Assembly: GCA_900769955.1 (NCBI GenBank)
Contig: CAAGIP010000053.1
Location: 1-16,061 of the forward strand
Direction of reading: 5' to 3'
DNA length: 16,061 bases
Origin: Spirochaetia bacterium
GTDB lineage: Bacteria; Spirochaetota; Spirochaetia; Sphaerochaetales; Sphaerochaetaceae
The position numbers and the translations under genes were made by a program. This document shows, piece by piece, positions 6,856 to 13,850 of this stretch. Numbering within the stretch: the stretch's first letter is position 1; each line of letters begins with the position of its first letter. Below the pieces are notes generated by a model, which was not told the origin of the DNA, made no database searches, and worked only from the letters and a program-made list of their open reading frames with translations.

Positions 6856-8538
6856 ATGAATGGTATAATCATCATGATCTTCGCCATCGTCGTCCTCGTG
6901 GCCGGTTACATGTTCTACGGTAAGTGGCTCACGAAGAAGTGGGGCGTTGATCCTAACAGAAAAACTCCTGCATATGAATTACAGGATGGAGTCGACTATG
7001 TTCCTACGGATAAGCAGGTCGTCTTCGGACACCAGTTTGCTTCGATCGCAGGTGCAGGCCCGATCAACGGACCTATCCAGGCAGCTGTCTTCGGCTGGGT
7101 TCCCGTTCTTCTCTGGTGTCTCATCGGCGGTATTTTCATCGGTGCCGTTCAGGACTTCTCCTCAATGTATGCCTCAGTAAGAAACAAGGGCCGCTCAATC
7201 GGTGTCATCATCGAGCTCTATGTAGGTAAGGTCGGTAAGAGGCTTTTCCTCCTCTTCGTTTACCTTTTCTCAATGCTCGTAATCGCAGCATTTGCTGATA
7301 TCGTTGCAAAGAGCTTCGGTGTCAACGCAGGTGCAGAGGCAGCCACACAGCTTGCAAACAGCCAGGTCGCAACAGTATCCACACTGTTCATCCTCGTTGC
7401 AGTTGCATTCGGTATCTTCCTCAAGACAGTCAAGCCCGGTACGGCAGTCAACACGGTTGTTTCAATCGTTCTCCTGATCGTATGTATCGCAGTAGGTTAC
7501 CTCTGTCCGTTCCTTAAGTTCTCAACAAACGTATGGCTTTACCTGGTATTCCTGTACATCCTGATCGCATCGGTTACACCCGTACAGTACCTCCTCCAGC
7601 CCCGTGACTACCTCAACAGCTACCTCCTGGTCGCCATGATCGCAGCTGCAGTCATCGGTATCTTCGTTTCAAATCCGACGATGAACCTTCCTGCATTCAC
7701 AGGCTTCACAGCAGCTACCGGTTCCATGTTCCCGATCCTCTTCGTAACTGTTGCATGCGGTGCCGTTTCCGGTTTCCACAGCCTCGTTTCCTCTGAGACA
7801 GCTTCAAAGCAGGTCAAGAACGAGAAGGACATGCTCCCGATCTCCTATGGTGCAATGCTTGTTGAGGTTCTCCTCGCAGTCATCGCAATCATCGCAGCCG
7901 GTGCCGTTGCTGATGCAGTGACCGGTACACTTCCCTCAGGAACACCCCAGCAGATCTTCTCAACTGCAGTCGCATCCTTCCTGGGCGGTCTCGGAATTCC
8001 TCACCAGCTCAGCTTCACACTGATCTCACTCGCTGTATCAGCATTCGCTCTTACAAGCCTTGACTCAGTTGCACGTGTAGGCCGCCTCTCATGGCAGGAG
8101 CTCTTCCTCGATGATGATGAGGATGAGGCTTCAATGGCTTCCTGGAAGAAGATCCTCACCAACAAGTGGGTTGCAACGATCATCGTTCTCATTCCTTCCT
8201 ACCTCCTCGGTCAGGTCGGTTATGCAGAGATCTGGGCACTCTTCGGTTCCGCTAACCAGCTCCTCTCAGTTCTTGCACTGGCAGCTGTCGCAGTATTCCT
8301 GAAGAAGACCAAGAAGGACAACAAAATGATGTTCGTTCCCATGTTCTTCATGCTTGCGGTAACAGTCGTTGCCCTCATCCAGCTTGCATGGGGCAATATC
8401 TCAACATTCGGTCACGGCAAGATCTCAGTCATGGGTCAGAGCCTTCAGATCATCTTTGCAGTTCTCCTGCTCGCACTCGCCATCATCGTTGTGGTTGACT
8501 GCTGCAAGAAGCTCTTCGGTAAGGAAGAGAAGAACTGA
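6856..8538 (+). CDS. cstA: Carbon starvation protein CstA family transporter
   Basis: A 560-residue membrane protein with more than a dozen hydrophobic helices. The N-terminal CstA signature (PF02554) is clear: GHQFASIAGAGPINGP (58-73), then QDFSSMYASVRNKGRSIG (99-116). A C-terminal multi-helix part follows. E. coli CstA is about 700 residues and the related BtsT imports pyruvate; CstA proteins are linked to peptide or pyruvate uptake. This one is the shorter type. Codon use is strongly biased (mostly CTC, ATC, GGT, GCA), as in highly expressed genes. It has its own promoter and an efficient terminator, so it is probably a one-gene unit. Substrate (peptides or pyruvate) cannot be decided from sequence. 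Confidence 0.93.
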   Translation: MNGIIIMIFAIVVLVAGYMFYGKWLTKKWGVDPNRKTPAYELQDGVDYVPTDKQVVFGHQFASIAGAGPINGPIQAAVFGWVPVLLWCLIGGIFIGAVQDFSSMYASVRNKGRSIGVIIELYVGKVGKRLFLLFVYLFSMLVIAAFADIVAKSFGVNAGAEAATQLANSQVATVSTLFILVAVAFGIFLKTVKPGTAVNTVVSIVLLIVCIAVGYLCPFLKFSTNVWLYLVFLYILIASVTPVQYLLQPRDYLNSYLLVAMIAAAVIGIFVSNPTMNLPAFTGFTAATGSMFPILFVTVACGAVSGFHSLVSSETASKQVKNEKDMLPISYGAMLVEVLLAVIAIIAAGAVADAVTGTLPSGTPQQIFSTAVASFLGGLGIPHQLSFTLISLAVSAFALTSLDSVARVGRLSWQELFLDDDEDEASMASWKKILTNKWVATIIVLIPSYLLGQVGYAEIWALFGSANQLLSVLALAAVAVFLKKTKKDNKMMFVPMFFMLAVTVVALIQLAWGNISTFGHGKISVMGQSLQIIFAVLLLALAIIVVVDCCKKLFGKEEKN

Positions 8539-8559
8539 TTGTCAGAAAACTGACGCTAT

Positions 8560-8592
8560 GGGCATCGGAGTTTTCGGTGCCCTTCTTTTTTT
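8560..8592 (+). terminator. Intrinsic terminator of cstA
   Basis: GGGCAUCGG (8560-8568) pairs with UCGGUGCCC (8574-8582), 9 bp with two G-U pairs and a 5-nt loop, followed by TTCTTTTTTTT. A small hairpin GUCAG-AAAA-CUGAC (8541-8554) sits just before it. Confidence 0.92.
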
Positions 8593-8610
8593 TCATCACT
8601 TAATGGGTAT

Positions 8611-8642
8611 AAAAAAGCCTCTGTACACCCACCTGTACAGAG
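8611..8642 (-). terminator. Intrinsic terminator facing left, probably of the Hpt-domain gene
   Basis: A perfect 9-bp stem, CTCTGTACA (8619-8627) with TGTACAGAG (8634-8642), has a 6-nt loop. On the minus strand it is followed by GC and six T (8616-8611). It lies about 180 bp past the Hpt-gene stop codon, so that mRNA would have a long 3' UTR containing the inverted repeat at 8769-8803. Confidence 0.75.
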
Positions 8643-8768
8643 ACTCCTGTTTTCATGTTGGAAGAATTATTCACAGGTAGCAGTCTTTCATTTCAGTCAA
8701 CACCCGTTCCTACAATTTATACTGCTTTTGGCGGTAATGCAAGTGTTATTTTTTTGCTACGCTTTGTT

Positions 8769-8803
8769 TTATTCGCGTCAATAACGCTGTTTGACGCGAA
8801 TAA
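8769..8803. repeat. Perfect 13-bp inverted repeat in the convergent gap
   Basis: TTATTCGCGTCAA (8769-8781) and TTGACGCGAATAA (8791-8803) are exact reverse complements around a 9-nt loop. Neither side carries a T run, so it is not a standard terminator. It begins 16 bp past the Hpt-gene stop codon. It could be an mRNA-stabilising hairpin or a protein-binding site. I see no gene in the rest of 8643-8768. Confidence 0.8.
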
Positions 8804-8818
8804 CCGAAGGTTTTGTGA

Positions 8819-9163
8819 TCAGGCTTCTTCACCTGCCGCTAATATATCAGCAACCTTCGTGTATTCCTTTTCCAGTGCGGAGAATGCTGAAGCAACCTTT
8901 CCGTTCTTTGCATCCTCAAGTAGTGCGGCACCCTTAACCAGTGAGGTAAGACCGAGTTTCTCTCCCGTCTTCTTCACTTTGTGGGCCTTTTTCCTGATAT
9001 CCTCCCCGTCTCCCGACTCAACTGCACTTCTGAGTGCGGCAAAGTCACAGTCAGAAATGAAGGACTCAAGTTTTTTCCTGATTTCTCCGGTATCCCCGCA
9101 GAAATCCTCTATTACGTTGTCATAATCCATGCCTATGCGGCCTGCGATAGCTTTAATGTTCAT
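8819..9163 (-). CDS. Orphan Hpt (histidine phosphotransfer) domain protein
   Basis: A 114-residue all-helical protein made up of a single Hpt domain. The key stretch is KKAHKVKKTGEKLGLTSL: H61 is the expected phosphorylated histidine, in the pattern His-x-x-Lys-x-x-x-x-x-Leu-Gly seen in AHxLKGxxxxLG of classical Hpt domains. The next helix (VKGAALLEDAKNG) also fits. Hpt proteins relay phosphate between response-regulator receiver domains. No kinase or regulator is nearby, so the partner is unknown. The frame stays open up to a TTG at 9202, but that TTG lies in the -35 box and the extra residues are Phe/Leu-rich junk. ATG 9163 is therefore chosen. It has no Shine-Dalgarno sequence and probably a 2-nt leader. 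Confidence 0.8.
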   Translation of the reverse strand: MNIKAIAGRIGMDYDNVIEDFCGDTGEIRKKLESFISDCDFAALRSAVESGDGEDIRKKAHKVKKTGEKLGLTSLVKGAALLEDAKNGKVASAFSALEKEYTKVADILAAGEEA

Positions 9164-9199
9164 GAATAGAAATTTTAAAAAAAATAAAGGGAAAGTCAA
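9163..9199 (-). promoter_or_regulatory. Promoter of the Hpt gene, near-leaderless
   Basis: On the minus strand TTGACT (9199-9194, 5/6), a 16-bp T-rich spacer, and TAAAAT (9177-9172, 5/6) place the start near 9165, about 2 nt before the ATG. A purine start at the ATG itself is also possible. Confidence 0.55.
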
Positions 9200-9243
9200 C
9201 AAATAAAAACAGATTCAGGTATGATAATCGAAGAGGTAATTCC

Positions 9244-10695
9244 ATGGCCAAAGAGATGATTAAGCAGCTTTTCACACCGCAGATCCTGAAGATGGGAGAA
9301 GGGATGGTTAAGAAAGGCGCTGTTTCACTGACTAAAGAGACGGACGGCAGGTTTGAAGCCACTGTGAAGGACGGAAAGAATTATTATTCGGCGAATATCA
9401 TAAGGGATTTCAGGAATGATTCCTTTCTGTTCGGCTGTACCTGTGAGTATTTCATCTCATCCGGTCACAACTGCAAGCATCTGGCCGCCCTGGCGTGTCA
9501 GCTCGGGGATGAGAAACTGTACGCAAAGCATGAGGGGAAGGAGACTGTAAATGATCCGTTCTTCGATATTCCCAGGCTATTTACAGCCATTTTTGACTTC
9601 GATAAGAAGGAACTTGCCACTGTCAGTGAGGAAGTGGGGAAAGAGAAGCTTGCGCTTAAATATCAGGTGACCAATGAGAACGGTAATCCCGATGACTGGG
9701 AGATCGAGGCATTTATCGAAACGCGTGGACCTTTTTTCGGTAAAAGAAAGTGCAAATGCAGGCTGAGACGCAATATGATCATAAGCCTTACCTGTGAGGG
9801 ATCCACCGATAAGGACTGCGCAATGAGTGAGTATGGCTATGGGAAGTTCTATCTGGAGCCTAAGAAACGCCATAAGCCATGCATCCACAAGATGGCACTC
9901 TATGCAGTACTGTTCAATGTCATGACATGCAATGACATTAATCCCTACACCAGCACGAAGGCAATGCAGCTGTTCAGTGATCTTGATGTGGAGAATACAA
10001 AAGGGTCAAAGGTCGACATGCTCCCTGTCATCAGTCTCAGGGATTTTTCCATGACTGTAAGGGTTTTCAGAAACGGCAAATCGCTCATATGCCCGGATAT
10101 CGGTCTCATGCTTGATGCCTTTGACTGGATGGATGAGTATGAAGTCAGAGAGGATATGGTGGTTGATTTCTCATCAGATTTCCTTTCCGATGATGCGCTT
10201 AATGTGATAAGGTACTGCAGCTCCGTCACACAGGCGGAAAAGAAGGTAAGGTTCATGATGAGAAAGCTTTCCCTTGAAAACCACATGGACCACTTCTGCT
10301 GTGTATTCGCGGGAACGAGGATCCTGAAGCAGGGAGGGGGAGAACTTATGGTTAAGGACTGCCCTCCTGAACTGAAGTTCGAGACTGAAATCCTGGCAGA
10401 CAGGGGTGCGGAAAGGGGAGTTCGCATATCAGTCATGATTCCTCCTGTCGTAAAGGAAGGCTCAATGCTTTACTTTTTCACGGATGACACTATCCATCGG
10501 TGCAGCTTCAGGGATATTTATCCTCTGAGAGTAATCGGTAAGTATGATCAGACTGAGAAGGAATGGAAACGTGAAATCTATGATTTCAGCTTTGAGATGG
10601 CGAATGATTTCCGTGATATTGTCCTTCCGGCCCTGAGAAAACTCGGAAGAGTTGAAGGAAATGCCGTGGAGGAAATGCTCAAAAGGGCAAGATAA
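9244..10695 (+). CDS. SWIM zinc-finger protein resembling the N-terminal half of SWIM-SNF2 helicases
   Basis: A 483-residue soluble protein. Residues 62-84 carry a complete SWIM zinc finger, CxC...CxH: C65, C67, C77, H79 in FGCTCEYFISSGHNCKHLAA. A second, degenerate site may lie at about 170-215, with C170/C172 or C184 and a closing C213-x-H215 (KPCIHKMALY). Residues of about 255-345 (LPVISLRDFSMTVRVF..., FDWMDEYEVREDMVVDFSSDF) look like the SNF2-associated region found between SWIM finger and ATPase in bacterial SNF2 helicases. There is no Walker A, DExx box or other helicase motif. SWIM fingers bind DNA or proteins; no function can be assigned. An AGAGGT Shine-Dalgarno (9232-9237) is 6 nt from the ATG. 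Codon use is less biased than in cstA or gdhA. The gene ends convergent with the NSS symporter gene. Confidence 0.8.
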   Translation: MAKEMIKQLFTPQILKMGEGMVKKGAVSLTKETDGRFEATVKDGKNYYSANIIRDFRNDSFLFGCTCEYFISSGHNCKHLAALACQLGDEKLYAKHEGKETVNDPFFDIPRLFTAIFDFDKKELATVSEEVGKEKLALKYQVTNENGNPDDWEIEAFIETRGPFFGKRKCKCRLRRNMIISLTCEGSTDKDCAMSEYGYGKFYLEPKKRHKPCIHKMALYAVLFNVMTCNDINPYTSTKAMQLFSDLDVENTKGSKVDMLPVISLRDFSMTVRVFRNGKSLICPDIGLMLDAFDWMDEYEVREDMVVDFSSDFLSDDALNVIRYCSSVTQAEKKVRFMMRKLSLENHMDHFCCVFAGTRILKQGGGELMVKDCPPELKFETEILADRGAERGVRISVMIPPVVKEGSMLYFFTDDTIHRCSFRDIYPLRVIGKYDQTEKEWKREIYDFSFEMANDFRDIVLPALRKLGRVEGNAVEEMLKRAR

Positions 10696-10702
10696 AAAGA
10701 AA

Positions 10703-10731
10703 GAGGGTGTCACAGCAACAATGACACCCTC
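10703..10731. terminator. Bidirectional terminator hairpin, strongest for the minus strand
   Basis: GAGGGTGTCA (10703-10712) pairs with TGACACCCTC (10722-10731): a perfect 10-bp stem with a 9-nt loop. On the minus strand it is followed by TTTCTTTTTATC, a good U tract for ending the symporter mRNA. On the plus strand only AGAATTT follows, so it is weaker for the SWIM gene. Confidence 0.85.
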
Positions 10732-10736
10732 AGAAT

Positions 10737-10810
10737 TTCCCTCATGGGATATAGGGAAGTGTAATTTTATCCCCTCAATTACACTGGAAACAATCTGGGT
10801 CTTGTTTCCA
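10737..10810. repeat. Three abutting inverted repeats next to the terminator
   Basis: TTCCCT/AGGGAA (10737-10742/10753-10758), AGTGTAATT/AATTACACT (10758-10766/10777-10785) and TGGAAACAA/TTGTTTCCA (10785-10793/10802-10810) are perfect stems of 6, 9 and 9 bp with 8-10-nt loops. Each begins on the last base of the one before. They fill the gap between the terminator and the symporter stop codon at 10819. Confidence 0.8.
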
Positions 10811-10818
10811 TTATATCA

Positions 10819-12189
10819 CTAAATAAACTTATCCCAAATACCTTTTATCATGATTATCAGGATAATAATTGGAATAATCAGTGATAGATAGTACCTCAAG
10901 CGGGCTGAAAACTTCATTCCTTCCCCTTTGTTTGCTTCCTTCAGGAAGTTCTCAAATCCCCAGCCGGACTTTCTGGTGGCAAAAAGGACGAAGAGAAGGG
11001 AACCGAACGGCAGGAGAAGGTTGGATACCAGGAAGTCCTCGAGATCCAGGATGTTTGATCCTTCTCCCAGCGGCTGGAAGCCGGAAAGCACGTTGAAGCC
11101 GAGTATGCACGGTAGTGAAAGCAGGGTAAGTGCAATGAAATTGACAAGACATGCCTTTTTCCTTGTCCATCCTTTTACGTCTATGTAGTAGCTTATGATG
11201 TTTTCAAATACCGCAATTACAGTGGAGAATGCCGCAAATGACATGAAAAGGAAGAAAAGGGATGACCAGATGCGTCCTCCCGCCATCTGTGAAAAGATGT
11301 TCGGAAGGGTGATGAACAGAAGGGATGGCCCCTGTCCGACCGAAACGTCATATGAAAAACATGCCGGGAAAATGATGAGGCCTGCTGTTATTGCCACGAA
11401 GGTATCAAGTGCTATGATCCTGGCACTTTCCCCTGCCAGGGAACGGCTGTCATCGATGTATGAGCCGAAGATTGCCATGGAACCGATACCGATGGAAAGG
11501 GTGAAGAAAGCCTGACCAAGGGCTTCATACATTACAGTTCCGATTCCGATTTCCTTCATTGCTTTGAAATCCGGAAGCAGGTAGAACTTAAGTCCCTTGC
11601 CTGCACCGGACAGCGTGAAGGAGTGCACGGTGAGTATCAGCATGATGGATAAAAGGGCGACCATCATGACCTTCGTGATCTTTTCAACACCCTTCTGAAG
11701 TCCGATTGCAACAGTGGATGAACAGAGGATCATGATGATTACCATCCAGAAGACCTGTCTGACAGGGGCTGCTGTCAGATCTGAAAAGAATTTCCCGATT
11801 CCTTCGGCTGAAATCCCCTGAAAGGCACCTGAAACAGCTGAAAAGAAGTAATAAAGTATCCATCCGGCTATCGTTGTATAGAACATGAGCAGCAGATAGT
11901 TGCCTGCAACCGCGGCAGGTCCGTAGAGATGCCACTTTGATCCGGGTTTTTCAAGTGTTTTAAGTGAAAGTCCGATGTTCTGCCTGCTTGCCCTTCCGAT
12001 GGAGAACTCGACGGTCATTATCGGAAGTCCGAGCAGAACGAGGAAGAATAGGTATATGAGCACGAATCCTGCTCCACCGTTCTTTCCCGTGATATATGGG
12101 AATCTCCACACGTTCCCAAGTCCGATGGCGCATCCTGCTGAGAGGAGTATGAAGCCTAGCCTGCTCCCCAGAGTCTCACGATTATTCAA
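10819..12189 (-). CDS. Sodium:amino-acid symporter, NSS/SLC6 family
   Basis: A 456-residue membrane transporter of the neurotransmitter:sodium symporter family (PF00209; LeuT, TnaT and MhsT are bacterial members). TM1 holds the unwound sodium/substrate segment SAGCAIGLGNVWRFPY (17-32), with A21, N26 and the gating R29 in their expected places. TM2 is LGLPIMTVEFSIGR. The broken TM6 helix is FFTLSIGIGSM (228-238), and FAAFSTVIAVFENI (318-331) is the TM8 sodium-site helix. The C-terminus has a single last helix (about 432-450), in line with the 11-helix bacterial form. The start is TTG at 12189, with GGAAGG 7 nt upstream; no in-frame ATG lies nearby. Likely task is Na+-driven uptake of a neutral amino acid; the substrate is unknown. 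Confidence 0.93.
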   Translation of the reverse strand: MNNRETLGSRLGFILLSAGCAIGLGNVWRFPYITGKNGGAGFVLIYLFFLVLLGLPIMTVEFSIGRASRQNIGLSLKTLEKPGSKWHLYGPAAVAGNYLLLMFYTTIAGWILYYFFSAVSGAFQGISAEGIGKFFSDLTAAPVRQVFWMVIIMILCSSTVAIGLQKGVEKITKVMMVALLSIMLILTVHSFTLSGAGKGLKFYLLPDFKAMKEIGIGTVMYEALGQAFFTLSIGIGSMAIFGSYIDDSRSLAGESARIIALDTFVAITAGLIIFPACFSYDVSVGQGPSLLFITLPNIFSQMAGGRIWSSLFFLFMSFAAFSTVIAVFENIISYYIDVKGWTRKKACLVNFIALTLLSLPCILGFNVLSGFQPLGEGSNILDLEDFLVSNLLLPFGSLLFVLFATRKSGWGFENFLKEANKGEGMKFSARLRYYLSLIIPIIILIIMIKGIWDKFI

Positions 12190-12221
12190 TGTTTTACCTT
12201 CCCTTTGTATTGTTGTTGCAA

Positions 12222-12257
12222 GGCTAATAGTGTAGCAGGGGAAATATAAGTGTTCAA
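12222..12257 (-). promoter_or_regulatory. Promoter of the NSS symporter gene
   Basis: On the minus strand TTGAAC (12257-12252, 4/6), a 17-bp spacer and TACACT (12234-12229, 4/6) predict a start near 12222 and a ~33-nt leader holding the Shine-Dalgarno sequence. Confidence 0.55.
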
Positions 12258-12296
12258 GATGGGTGAAGATACGGTACCTGTCCCGGTCAGGAATTG

Positions 12297-12320
12297 GAAA
12301 AGCCGGAATCGCTTCCGGCT
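12297..12320 (-). terminator. Terminator-like hairpin after the DUF1846 gene
   Basis: AGCCGGAA (12301-12308) pairs with TTCCGGCT (12313-12320), a perfect 8-bp stem. On the minus strand the loop is GCGA, a stable GNRA tetraloop, and the tail is TTTCC. It lies 6 bp past the stop codon. The short U tract makes it moderate. Confidence 0.65.
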
Positions 12321-12325
12321 CAGCT

Positions 12326-13840
12326 TTATGGATTGTAGATATTCTTTGATGGGAACCTCGGCTCCGATGTTACGTTCATGCCAAGTTTCCTGAGACCTAT
12401 GAGATCACCTGCAGAAGGCATGTGGGAGAAGTGGACTTCCGCTCCCTTCAGGTTCGGAAGCTCAGCCATGGCCTTTTCCGCGTCCATGTTGCTTGTGGCA
12501 CTCATCGCAAGGCAGATCAGGATTTCATCAATGTTGAGTGAAACTCCTCTTCCCGACAGAATGTCGCGCTTCATCTTCGTGATGCTTTCTATTACTTCAG
12601 GTGAGATAAGGTCTCTATCATTGTCAATGTCGGCAAGCTTCTTAAGTGCATTCAGGATGAGTGCCGAACCGGCATGCATTATCTCGGAGTTATGGGATGT
12701 GACTATCTCCCCGTCCCCGATTTCGATTGCCGCAGCGCATACGGTACCTTTGTTACCCTTAAGTGAACGTCCGATTGCATCCTCAAGGGCCTTCCTGCAG
12801 GCAGGAACGACCTTTCTGTCATCGGGATCAAGGCCTGCCTTGTCCATTATGGCCTTTGCCCTGCTGACGGCGTCCTCTCCCGCAAGCCCGGATGCATAGT
12901 CCATTTTGGCTCTGAAATACCTTCTTATGATCTCCTGACGACCGGCTTCACGGCATACTTCATCATCTGTGATGCCGAATCCGATGCGGTTGACACCCAT
13001 GTCTGTCGGTGATTTGTAGACACTCTTTCCCGTGATTTTCGTAAGAATGGCGGAAAGAAGCGGGAAGGCCTCAATGTCCCTGTTATAGTTAACTGCCACC
13101 TGGCCGTATGCATCGAGATGGAAGTGGTCTATGAGGTTGTAGTCCCCGATATCAAGCGTTGCCGCTTCATATGCGATGTTCACAGGATGCTGAAGGGGAA
13201 GGTTCCATACGGGGAATGTTTCAAACTTTGAATAAGTACTCTTAATTCCCACCTTTGATTCATGATAAAGCTGGGAAAGGCATGTGGCAAGCTTGCCGCT
13301 GCCGGGACCGGGTGCGGTCACGAGGACGATGGGGCTGTCCGTTGGGATATAGCTGTTTCTGCCATATCCCTCATCCGATACGATCACATCGACATTGGAC
13401 GGATAACCGGGCGTCGCCGTATGGGTGAACACGTTGATACCCTTGCTCTCGAGCTTCCTCTTGAACAATACGGCGGCGCTCTGTCCGCTGAACCGGGTTA
13501 TGACCACGTTGTGGCATCTGAGGCCGTAGGAGGCAAAGTCATCGATCATCTTGAAGACATCACTGTCATAGCTGATGCCGAAGTCAGTCCTGATCTTCCT
13601 TCTTTCGATGTCACCTGCGTAGATGCAGATGATGACATCAATTTTGTCCTTAAGGCTCTCGAACACCTTCATCTTGATGGATGGCTCGAAGCCGGGCAGG
13701 ACCCTGGCCGCATGGTAATCGAAAAGGAGCTTTCCTCCGCATTCGATATAAAGCTTTCCGTTACTGGAATTCACGCGATCAAGGATGAACCTTGCCTGTT
13801 CCTCAATGTACTTTCCGTTGTCAAACCCGATCTTTTTCAT
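12326..13840 (-). CDS. DUF1846 / UPF0371 family protein
   Basis: A 504-residue cytosolic protein that matches the DUF1846 family (PF08903, UPF0371) along its whole length, which is near 500. Conserved stretches are YIECGGKLLFDYHAARVLPGF (31-51), the Gly-rich VTAPGPGSGKLATCLSQLYHE (174-194), which looks like a phosphate-binding loop with K183, and LDAYGQVAVNYNRDIEAFPLL (242-262). Structures exist for family members but no agreed function; a nucleotide-binding enzyme is plausible. It follows gdhA by 10 bp in the same direction, so the two may be one operon. The AAGG before the ATG is only 1 nt away, too close for normal initiation. A TATAAT box overlaps the gdhA stop codon, so a separate short-leader mRNA is possible. 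Confidence 0.9.
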   Translation of the reverse strand: MKKIGFDNGKYIEEQARFILDRVNSSNGKLYIECGGKLLFDYHAARVLPGFEPSIKMKVFESLKDKIDVIICIYAGDIERRKIRTDFGISYDSDVFKMIDDFASYGLRCHNVVITRFSGQSAAVLFKRKLESKGINVFTHTATPGYPSNVDVIVSDEGYGRNSYIPTDSPIVLVTAPGPGSGKLATCLSQLYHESKVGIKSTYSKFETFPVWNLPLQHPVNIAYEAATLDIGDYNLIDHFHLDAYGQVAVNYNRDIEAFPLLSAILTKITGKSVYKSPTDMGVNRIGFGITDDEVCREAGRQEIIRRYFRAKMDYASGLAGEDAVSRAKAIMDKAGLDPDDRKVVPACRKALEDAIGRSLKGNKGTVCAAAIEIGDGEIVTSHNSEIMHAGSALILNALKKLADIDNDRDLISPEVIESITKMKRDILSGRGVSLNIDEILICLAMSATSNMDAEKAMAELPNLKGAEVHFSHMPSAGDLIGLRKLGMNVTSEPRFPSKNIYNP

Positions 13841-13850
13841 ACCTTATCTA

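Noticed and set aside
8655..9125. 156-codon open frame on the + strand
   Set aside because: Mostly antisense to the Hpt gene, and its start lies in a hairpin-rich gap; the Hpt frame has a clear domain.
9164..9202. N-terminal extension of the Hpt protein to a TTG at 9202
   Set aside because: The TTG overlaps the -35 box and the added residues are not part of an Hpt domain.
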